Below, in pieces: positions 53,543 to 61,451 of a stretch of 64,000 nucleotides of DNA. A program made the translations under genes and the position numbers. The stretch lies in the NCBI GenBank assembly GCA_947172645.1, contig CAMWBY010000002.1, positions 186,001-250,000 on the forward strand, read 5' to 3'. This DNA is from an uncultured Lachnospiraceae bacterium (lineage in GTDB: Bacteria; Bacillota; Clostridia; Lachnospirales; Lachnospiraceae). Each line of letters begins with the position of its first letter. The first letter of the stretch is position 1. Under the pieces are notes generated by a model. It did not search any database and had not been told where the DNA came from. It was given only the letters and a program-made list of their open reading frames with translations.

Positions 53543-56500
53543 TCAAATATCCTCCACCAAGTTATTGTCCTTGTCGTAATGAATCACCTTCATGACATTC
53601 CCGCAATCATCATACTGCCATTCCACGATTGCCGCTTTTCCCTTGACATAATTCACCAACTCCCGGTTTACATCATAAAAGCTCTCCCGGCTGACCCGCC
53701 CAATATCATTATACTCGCGCACATATACAGCATATCCTAGCTCATTCGGGATAATAAGATTATTGGACTCATCTAAATACTCCGTACCCGTCCACTGGTT
53801 CTCCTGGCAGATATATTTTACAACCGCATAACCCTTATCAATACGGTTCCTACGAATCACCGTATTATCATCCTCGGGATTTAATGAAGCATAGGAGCTC
53901 GACAGCCAATTTCCATATGCATCATATTCCATGGCTTCCATAGCAATGCCCGTATCTTCACAGTCCGCCACATGCCATTCTGTATTGTAATACCACTTAC
54001 GCGTATTGTTTCCCCTCTCGTCATATTCATAGTAAATGCCCGCGCAGTGTGTCTCCGTATTCAGTATGCGCTCTCCCTCTGTACCAAAATACCGGATATA
54101 AGTACACTGTCCATACTCATCATACTGGTAGCCAATGCTTGCATAACCGGCGTCCGTCCTTATAACAGGTTTGTCCTCGGTGTCAAAGTATGACTCCTTC
54201 ATCAACTTCCCCGTATCGTCAAATACAGAATGTTCATGGGCATAGCCGGCATCCTCCCTCATCATCCATTTGCCGTCGGTGCTTATATTCCAGGTATCGG
54301 TATGGATTCCCCTCTCATCATACGCAAATTCCCTTCCGGCACAATGATATTTGGTACTGATAGCAGGCTGCCCGTCAACGCCATAGTAAAATTCAGCGTT
54401 TTTCTGTCCCAGATTATCATATGTCATCCTGACCATAGCGGCGCCATCGTCGTTTTCCTGCACTAGATTACCCTGTGTGTCTATGTAACGTTTTTCTACA
54501 CACTTTCCGTCGTCATATTGACACGCACAGACTGCATAGCCTCCTTCCTTGGAGGCTACAGGCTTCCCTTCTGTATCATAATAGGATTCTTCCACCTGAT
54601 TTCCAAAGTCATCATATTCCCAATGTATTTGCGCATACTTAAAATTTTTCCTGTCCATCAAGCTGCCGTCTAAACCAATATACCATGTATCTGTCTGCTC
54701 TCCTCTCTCATCATATGCAAATTTTCTGCCTGCGCAATTGTATTCTGTATCAATAACCGGATTTCCGCCGATTCCGCAATACAATTCCGAAATGCGTTGC
54801 CCAAATTCATCATATTCATACTTGATGGCAGCATAACCACCAGTGCCATGCAGCACCGGATTACCCTCCAGTCCAAAATAGGATTCCTCTGTGCATTTCC
54901 CACACTCGTACAGCATTTTCCGGGAAGCATAACCATTTTTCTTCTTTACAGCCGGATTCTCTTCTGTATCAAAAAACGATACTACCGCCTCATTCCCAAA
55001 CTCATCATACTCCGAATGGGCATGTGAATACCCTAAATCACGCCGAACCATATCATTGCCGTCCAGACCAATAAACCACGTATCTGTCTGATTCCCCATC
55101 TCATCATGCCCGAACTTCCGCCCGGCACAGTAGTATTTGGTACTGATGACAGGGTTATTCTCTGTATCATAATATGACTCTGAGATACATCTTCCATAAT
55201 CATCATAGGCATATTGTATCGCCGCATACCCTTTGTCATTGCATAATACAGGATTCCCTTCTTTGTCAAAGCATTGCCATCCTACGCATTTCCCACGCTC
55301 ATATTGCGACTTTCTGGAAGTATAGCCGCCCTTGAGCAATGCTATCGGCTGTCCATCCGTGCCAAAATAAGATTCCTTCACCTTATTTCCAAAATCATCA
55401 TATTCCGATTGGATATGTGCATAGCCCCACTCCCTTAGGCAAACCGGTTGTCCATCCATGTCAAAAAACCAAACATCTGTCTGGTTGCCATATTCATCGT
55501 GCTCAAATTTCCTGCTGGCACAATGGTACAATGCACTCATCACAGGATTTCCCGCCGTATCATAGTAAAATTCACCGGTCCGTTGCTCGAAATCATCATA
55601 AATAAGACTAATAGAAGCGTATCCTTTCTTACTGCACATGACAGGGCTGCCATCTTTATCAAAATACTGTTCACCTACCCACTTTCCATTGTCATACTGT
55701 GCTTTATAAGAAGCATATCCTTCCTCCTTATGTATAGCAGGTTTCCCATCCGCATCAAAATAAGATACGGCAACCCTGTCCCCTAACTCATCATACTCTG
55801 AGCGCACATGTGCATAACCCAAATCACGCCGAACCATATCTTTTCCGTCCAAGCCGATATACCATATATCCGTCTGATTCCCCTTCTCATCATATGTATA
55901 CCTAAATCCTGCGCAGCTGTCCGCCAGGCTGATTACCGGCTGCCGTCCGTCTACCCCATAATACAAAGTAGAAATACAATTTCCAAATTCGTCATATTGA
56001 TGCCTTACCACGGCATAAGCCGCATCATTGCGCAATACCGGTTTTCCTTCTTTATCAAGATAATGTTTTTCAATACACTTTTCGTTATCGTACACAAGCT
56101 CGCAGGAAGCATACCCTCCTTCCGTCCATATGGCCGGCTTTCCGTCACCATCCAAATAGGACACTTTTATCTCATTTCCAAATTCATCATATACAGAATA
56201 TTTTCTCGCATACCCCAAATCACTTCTTATTATCGGCGTACCGTCCAACCCCAGATAACATGTATCTGATTTATTTCCCTTCCCGTCGTACCCAAACTCC
56301 ATGCCTGCGCACTGAAATTTGTAACTGATAACCGGCTTTTCGTCCGTGCCATAATATTTTTCGGACTTACACCGGCCGGAATCGTCATATTCATACCTGG
56401 CCATCGCATAGCCTTTGTCCCCATGGAAAACCAAATTGCCCTGTACATCAAGATACCTGGTTTCTGCCACATGGCCATTCTGAAACTGTTCTTTATAGGA

Positions 56501-59437
56501 AGCATAGCCATAATTCTTGTATGTGGTCGGCTTTTCATCCGCATCAAAATATGACTCTTCTGTCACATTCCCGGATTCGTCATATTCCCTGTGGGTATGC
56601 GCAACGCCCAAATCCCTCCGGACAAACGCTCCATCCTCCAGGCCCAGATAATAACTGTCCGTCTTATTCCCTTTTTCATCATATCGGTATACAAATCCTG
56701 CGCAATGGTACACGGTGCTAATCACAGGCTTTTCATCCACCCCATAATAACGTATCCGTGTGCACTGTCCGAAATCATCATATTCATATTCCGCCATCGC
56801 GCACCCAATATTTTTACATGTAATGAGCTGCCCGTCCGTACCATAATAGCGTTCTACGGAATTTTTCCCTTTTTCGTCATACTCATATTCGCATACACAG
56901 TATCCTGTGTCCTTGCGCAGCACAGGCATCTGTGACGCATCAAAATACTGCTCCGACTTCTTATGCCCCTTCTCATAAGTATATTTGACCATAGCGGCAC
57001 CCGTCGTTTTGTCCGGAACCGACTCCAAATCATTGTCCCGGTATCCCTCATACCACTTTGCGCTTACCTGGCCGGCTTCAAATTCCTGGTGCATGACAGC
57101 ATAGCCGGTATCTAAACGGTTTACCGGTTTCCCATCCGCACCTTTGTACCATTCCCTGGCAACATTCCCGTCATCCGCATACTCATACAATATTTCGGCT
57201 ACACCATAATCCGTCCGGCATACAGCCGCACCGGATTCATCATAGTAGGCTGACCTGACCAAATGTCCGCTTCTGTCATAGGACTGCTCCAACACCGCGT
57301 AATCTTTTCCCGGAATACGGATAGGCTTCCCGGATTCATCATAGTACAGCTTGGCAACCTTCCTGCTCACACCTTCGTCCGCCCTGTCATAGACAACATA
57401 AGAATACCCTAATTGCCTGTTAAATGTTAGCTCTCCATCTATATCCAGGTATTCCCGCCTCTTAACTACATCCGTCTGTCCAGGGGCATAAGTGTTCCTG
57501 ACTGCCGCATATCCCCCATTTTTAAGGCACTCCTCCCCATCTATACCACAGAAAGACTCCTTGATGACCTGTAATTCCTTGTCATAATCAAACTTCTTTG
57601 AAGCATATCCCTGCTCATTTACGACAGGCTCTCCCGTCTTATCACAGTAAACAGCCTCTAGCACAAGATGTTTCCTGTTAATCTTATAAAAAATAGCCGC
57701 ATATTTTTTGTCCGAACCGGAACCTGCTTCTTCCGGGTTTTCCGGTTCATTCTCCATGTCTTCTGCATCGGCCGCCTGCACATTTTGCAGATTCGTCTGC
57801 CCGCCTTGGGAATCCCCTGCCTCACCGTCCGCTTGCTCCGGCTCATCAGAACGCCCTGTCTGCACGGCATCAGACGCTGTCGTCACAAAATCCGGCTGTG
57901 GGGCATCCTCCTCTTTCGTTGTGGCAGCCCGCTCAAAGGAAACGGATATCTCCCTGTTCTTTCCTTTCTTTGACATGCCAAACTGTATTGTGCTGCTTTG
58001 AAAACTATTGCCGCGAACCGGTTTCTCACCGATTCCCAGATACTCCTCCCCTGTTAGAACACCCTCGCCGTATGTATATCGGTACAGATACACGCCGTTT
58101 GTGTCATAACTCCAATTTTCGCCCCTGTCAAGCTGCCTGCGCTCCCTCAGGTTCCCATCTGTCCCATAATCCAGCTTCTCACAGAAAACGCCATGGAACC
58201 CTTCCGTCCTCTCCGTTCCGTCTTCATCGCTGAAATACCGGATGCTGCGCATATTGCCGTTCCTGTCATACTGGAAAGTAACCATCATAATGCCAAGCTT
58301 ATTGCATACCGCTTCCCCGTCGGCGTCAAGATAGCACAGCGTCTCCAGGCGCTTGTCCTTGTTATATCCATATCTCTCCCCGTTTACGCCATAGAGATTG
58401 TTGATGCCGTCATCCAATTTGCGCACCTCTGGAAGCCCTTCTTCATTGTAGGTGACCTCAACCTGCTGCGACACCATATCGTTCCTTCCCATCTGGGCGT
58501 CCTCATCAGGCTGGCTTTCCGATTCCGGCATCTTAAACAACGTAGACTGGAAAAGCTGCGGCTGTTCTTTCACCGAATATGCAGAAACCACAAACTGACC
58601 GGCGCCATTTTCCTCCAATTTCATAAGCAGTTTTCCGTCGCTTCCATAATAGGATACCTCCTCCAGGTCGCGGTAACCGTTTTCCGCTGCTGTCTGGTAA
58701 TAACCTTCCTGGCCGTAACCTAGGAATTTATCCTTGTTCACCGTATAACGGTATTCTGTTTTGGCACAAGGTTTAAAAAAGTTCATATTATAAGCGGTCG
58801 AATACTCCTCCATCACCTCCATCTGCTTATATGGCTCCATATATGTCAAGACCACGCGTCTCCCATGCCTGTACTCCTTAATTTCCCAGTAAAAAGCGCG
58901 CTCTTTCCGTTCTTCAGATGACAAAGGCTCTCCGATTCCTCTCGGGATTCCATAGACCTCCTCCACCGAAGCATAATATTCTGTTGCAGGCCGGAAATAA
59001 TAAATCGCCACAGTCACAACAAACCCTATGAAGCATATGGATATCAGAAATTTAGATTTGTAATAGAATTTTACAATCGTATGCAGAAATCGCATAAACC
59101 GGGGCGCAACATTCTTCGCTTTTACACGTATATGCGCATAGAAATTCCCCGCACGCCCGGAAAATCGTCCAAGCAGATTAACCATCTCAAAAATAGCCGC
59201 CACCGACATCATCATAACGACTAACTGCGCAACTTTATATAAAAATATGTTCTCCTGATATGATGCACCGCCGGAATTCAAGGAGAAAAAACCAAGCACG
59301 GTGACAATATTGGCCAACAGTCCTATCACTTCCTTAAGACTGACTTTCCCCGTGCCTTGGGACTCTCTGTCCTCCTGTTCTTGTCGGACAGTCTTCTTTC
59401 CCTGACGGTCTTGTGTAGACGGTATCTTCTGTCCCAT
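53543..59437 (-). CDS. Giant membrane-anchored tandem-repeat protein
   Basis: 1,964 residues from the ATG at 59437, which has AAAGGAGG. The first 150 residues are basic and carry three hydrophobic helices (about 33-57, 65-88 and 129-147), so the remaining 1,800 residues lie outside the cell. A pre-repeat domain of about 350 residues and an acidic linker (about 505-575) are followed by some forty copies of a unit near 33 residues, with consensus YDxxGN-xxxxYYxxxGxPV-xxxxGYA. From about residue 912, units recur in fixed order of four, a super-repeat of 131 residues in six copies, then a short one. It resembles YD repeats in composition but lacks Rhs core motifs, a toxin or a DPxGL boundary. Perhaps an adhesin, glycan-binding scaffold or spacer. 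Regulated perhaps by the AraC gene upstream. Confidence 0.85.
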   Translation of the reverse strand: MGQKIPSTQDRQGKKTVRQEQEDRESQGTGKVSLKEVIGLLANIVTVLGFFSLNSGGASYQENIFLYKVAQLVVMMMSVAAIFEMVNLLGRFSGRAGNFYAHIRVKAKNVAPRFMRFLHTIVKFYYKSKFLISICFIGFVVTVAIYYFRPATEYYASVEEVYGIPRGIGEPLSSEERKERAFYWEIKEYRHGRRVVLTYMEPYKQMEVMEEYSTAYNMNFFKPCAKTEYRYTVNKDKFLGYGQEGYYQTAAENGYRDLEEVSYYGSDGKLLMKLEENGAGQFVVSAYSVKEQPQLFQSTLFKMPESESQPDEDAQMGRNDMVSQQVEVTYNEEGLPEVRKLDDGINNLYGVNGERYGYNKDKRLETLCYLDADGEAVCNKLGIMMVTFQYDRNGNMRSIRYFSDEDGTERTEGFHGVFCEKLDYGTDGNLRERRQLDRGENWSYDTNGVYLYRYTYGEGVLTGEEYLGIGEKPVRGNSFQSSTIQFGMSKKGKNREISVSFERAATTKEEDAPQPDFVTTASDAVQTGRSDEPEQADGEAGDSQGGQTNLQNVQAADAEDMENEPENPEEAGSGSDKKYAAIFYKINRKHLVLEAVYCDKTGEPVVNEQGYASKKFDYDKELQVIKESFCGIDGEECLKNGGYAAVRNTYAPGQTDVVKRREYLDIDGELTFNRQLGYSYVVYDRADEGVSRKVAKLYYDESGKPIRIPGKDYAVLEQSYDRSGHLVRSAYYDESGAAVCRTDYGVAEILYEYADDGNVAREWYKGADGKPVNRLDTGYAVMHQEFEAGQVSAKWYEGYRDNDLESVPDKTTGAAMVKYTYEKGHKKSEQYFDASQMPVLRKDTGYCVCEYEYDEKGKNSVERYYGTDGQLITCKNIGCAMAEYEYDDFGQCTRIRYYGVDEKPVISTVYHCAGFVYRYDEKGNKTDSYYLGLEDGAFVRRDLGVAHTHREYDESGNVTEESYFDADEKPTTYKNYGYASYKEQFQNGHVAETRYLDVQGNLVFHGDKGYAMARYEYDDSGRCKSEKYYGTDEKPVISYKFQCAGMEFGYDGKGNKSDTCYLGLDGTPIIRSDLGYARKYSVYDEFGNEIKVSYLDGDGKPAIWTEGGYASCELVYDNEKCIEKHYLDKEGKPVLRNDAAYAVVRHQYDEFGNCISTLYYGVDGRQPVISLADSCAGFRYTYDEKGNQTDIWYIGLDGKDMVRRDLGYAHVRSEYDELGDRVAVSYFDADGKPAIHKEEGYASYKAQYDNGKWVGEQYFDKDGSPVMCSKKGYASISLIYDDFEQRTGEFYYDTAGNPVMSALYHCASRKFEHDEYGNQTDVWFFDMDGQPVCLREWGYAHIQSEYDDFGNKVKESYFGTDGQPIALLKGGYTSRKSQYERGKCVGWQCFDKEGNPVLCNDKGYAAIQYAYDDYGRCISESYYDTENNPVISTKYYCAGRKFGHDEMGNQTDTWFIGLDGNDMVRRDLGYSHAHSEYDEFGNEAVVSFFDTEENPAVKKKNGYASRKMLYECGKCTEESYFGLEGNPVLHGTGGYAAIKYEYDEFGQRISELYCGIGGNPVIDTEYNCAGRKFAYDERGEQTDTWYIGLDGSLMDRKNFKYAQIHWEYDDFGNQVEESYYDTEGKPVASKEGGYAVCACQYDDGKCVEKRYIDTQGNLVQENDDGAAMVRMTYDNLGQKNAEFYYGVDGQPAISTKYHCAGREFAYDERGIHTDTWNISTDGKWMMREDAGYAHEHSVFDDTGKLMKESYFDTEDKPVIRTDAGYASIGYQYDEYGQCTYIRYFGTEGERILNTETHCAGIYYEYDERGNNTRKWYYNTEWHVADCEDTGIAMEAMEYDAYGNWLSSSYASLNPEDDNTVIRRNRIDKGYAVVKYICQENQWTGTEYLDESNNLIIPNELGYAVYVREYNDIGRVSRESFYDVNRELVNYVKGKAAIVEWQYDDCGNVMKVIHYDKDNNLVEDI
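54047..56704 (-). repeat. Tandem 393-base super-repeat within the giant gene
   Basis: Six copies of 131 or 132 codons (from 56704 to 54344) each begin with Cys-Ala-Gly or Cys-Ala-Ser and end before the next; a seventh copy of 99 codons (54343-54047) lacks one 33-residue unit. This shows amplification of a four-unit block by duplication. Confidence 0.85.
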
Positions 59438-59596
59438 TGTGCCTTCCTCCTTTGTATTCTCATGTGTTCCCAAAATATGCCTTTTCAAAACGCTAAATGA
59501 AATTTATCGTTTTTATCGTTACAAGTAATTCCCAAGATATGCCTTGTTTCCTGGGAAAACTAAGCGTCATCCTGGGGATTTACCAACGGACACGAA

Positions 59597-60442
59597 TCAG
59601 TCCTTAATCCACTGCGCCCATTTCCTCCGGTATTCTTCCGGGCTCATATTCTCATTCTCCTCAAACAGTCTGTAAAAGGTATCTTTGCATCTGATTCCTG
59701 ACTCCATAATCACTTCGTCAATAGGCTGTATTGTAAAACGCAGTAATTCTTTTGCCGCATTAAATCTCCTGTTCGCCACATAATCGCGAATACTGATTCC
59801 ATAACTTTTCTCAAACAATTCCTCGGTCTGCGATATCTCGAAATGAAACCTCTTCGCCAGAGACTCCTCAAGATTCTGTTCCTTATAATTGATATTGATG
59901 TATTCCCGCACTTCCCACATCGCATTTTTGCCGCTCTTTAACAAAATGCAATTCACAACCAACTGTGTCAGAATACCATGCACCTTGATTTCAGACATAT
60001 TATTCTTAATGTTTCTGTGGATTTCAGAAATCAATTCATGCACCGACATGGAATCCGCAGACGTAAAGAAAACAAGTTCATCTTTTTCAATAAAAAGCTC
60101 ATAAAAGGCTTCTGCACCCTTGCCATTGAAATGTACCCACGCCAACTGCCATGGCTCGTCGGCACTGCTTAAATGTTCAAAAGGCTTATGACAATCAATC
60201 CATATGCACTCGCCCTTGCAAAGAGCAATGCTTTGCCCGTCGTAAATGACCGTCCCCTTTCCCTGTATGACTTCCAGGATTAAATAGGAATCCAGATTAT
60301 CACGCTTACATACGTGGGGCGTAATGCTTTGGAGATTTCCGACTTCCTGCACATAAAGCAGATGATTTTTCGCAAAGCTGCTAGGTGTATATAAATTACG
60401 GTCCGACTTCGTAATGCCCTCCGATGTGAATATTTCTTCCAT
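59597..60442 (-). CDS. AraC-family transcriptional regulator
   Basis: 281 residues: an N-terminal cupin-like sensor half (WIDCHKPFEH near 92-101, typical of sugar-sensing AraC proteins) and a C-terminal pair of helix-turn-helix motifs (about 180-280; the second contains IMESGIRCKDTFYRLF and the SPEEYRRK ending). It follows the Rmd-like gene by four bases and lies 159 bases before the giant repeat protein, all on the same strand. It could regulate that gene or the CDP-sugar operon in response to a sugar or glycan fragment. No operator was identified. Confidence 0.9.
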   Translation of the reverse strand: MEEIFTSEGITKSDRNLYTPSSFAKNHLLYVQEVGNLQSITPHVCKRDNLDSYLILEVIQGKGTVIYDGQSIALCKGECIWIDCHKPFEHLSSADEPWQLAWVHFNGKGAEAFYELFIEKDELVFFTSADSMSVHELISEIHRNIKNNMSEIKVHGILTQLVVNCILLKSGKNAMWEVREYININYKEQNLEESLAKRFHFEISQTEELFEKSYGISIRDYVANRRFNAAKELLRFTIQPIDEVIMESGIRCKDTFYRLFEENENMSPEEYRRKWAQWIKD

Positions 60443-60446
60443 AAAT

Positions 60447-61391
60447 CTATACCCTTTCTCTCCAATAATCTAACGTTTCCTGAACCGTCTGCGCAATTGG
60501 AATCCCAGGACTCCATCCGGTAGCATCATGCAGCTTCGTAATATCCGCTTCAATAATCGGTACATCCACCGGCCTAATCTTATTTGCATCCGTTTCCACC
60601 TTAATCTCAGTCTTTGATAAAGAAATAATCAAATCCAGAACCTCTCTAATCTCATGCGCATGTCCGCTTCCAACATTGTATGTTTCCCCTGCTTTTCCCT
60701 TCTGGACTAACAGCGCATATGCGCGCACCACATCTCTTACATCCGTAAAATCCCGCTTAGCCGCCAGATTTCCGACATATATGGTCGGAGATTTGATACC
60801 CTTTTCTATCTCGGCTACCTGTTTACAGAAATCCGATACCACAAAAATACTGGACTGTCCCGGTCCGATATGGTTAAAAGCCCTGACCATAATTAAATTC
60901 ATATCATAAGCCTGCGAATATATGCTTGCAATCATGTTCTGACATGCTTTCGTTGCCGCATAAATATTACCGGGACGAAGATGGTTCTCTTCATTAATCG
61001 GTACTTCATCTTCCCTGATATGTCCGTATTCCTCACCCGAACCGATTAACAGGACAGTCGGTTTATAATAAAGCTCTCTGACGGCATCCAACAAATTCAC
61101 GCTGCCTTTCACATTGATATCGACTGTCAGGCCAGGATTTCTCCAAGCCACGCTGACCGAACTCTGTGCCGCCAGATGGAATATATAACCCGGCCGGATT
61201 TCATAAAGCAGCTTTACGATTTCTTCTTTATTCAAAATATTTAAATCGTATATTTTTGCACCCGGAATGTCCAACTGTTTCCTTGACCGCTTTGTCACAT
61301 ATACTTCCATTCCGTGATTGGTTAACAATTCTTTAGCCAGATAGCTGCCAACAAATCCGGCAGCCCCGATAATCAGCGCCCTTTTTTTCAT
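60447..61391 (-). CDS. SDR reductase, GDP-6-deoxy-D-mannose reductase (Rmd)-like
   Basis: 314 residues. Rossmann motif GAAGFVG at about 9-15, catalytic Tyr and Lys in YAATKACQN, preceded by IGSGEEYGH, the layout of Rmd/RmlD-group reductases. RPVDVPIIEADITK near the C-terminus is a signature shared with GDP-6-deoxy-D-mannose reductase. It would reduce a GDP-4-keto-6-deoxyhexose to GDP-D-rhamnose, but no GDP-mannose 4,6-dehydratase is present in the window, so another 4-keto sugar, or a GMD elsewhere, is needed. It starts the three-gene run with the AraC regulator and giant repeat protein; 60 bases separate it from the PAP2-GDPD gene upstream. Confidence 0.8.
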   Translation of the reverse strand: MKKRALIIGAAGFVGSYLAKELLTNHGMEVYVTKRSRKQLDIPGAKIYDLNILNKEEIVKLLYEIRPGYIFHLAAQSSVSVAWRNPGLTVDINVKGSVNLLDAVRELYYKPTVLLIGSGEEYGHIREDEVPINEENHLRPGNIYAATKACQNMIASIYSQAYDMNLIMVRAFNHIGPGQSSIFVVSDFCKQVAEIEKGIKSPTIYVGNLAAKRDFTDVRDVVRAYALLVQKGKAGETYNVGSGHAHEIREVLDLIISLSKTEIKVETDANKIRPVDVPIIEADITKLHDATGWSPGIPIAQTVQETLDYWRERV

Positions 61392-61451
61392 AATATATTA
61401 TAACGTCTCTCTTCCTCGTTTCATGACATCTTTACAATAGCCGTCCGGTCC

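Noticed and set aside
54047..56704. CRISPR array
   Set aside because: The repeats are 393 bases, coding and continuous, without short identical repeats and unique spacers.
53543..59437. Rhs/toxin element
   Set aside because: Repeat composition is YD-like, but there is no Rhs core boundary, no variable C-terminal toxin and no immunity gene; three N-terminal helices are also atypical.
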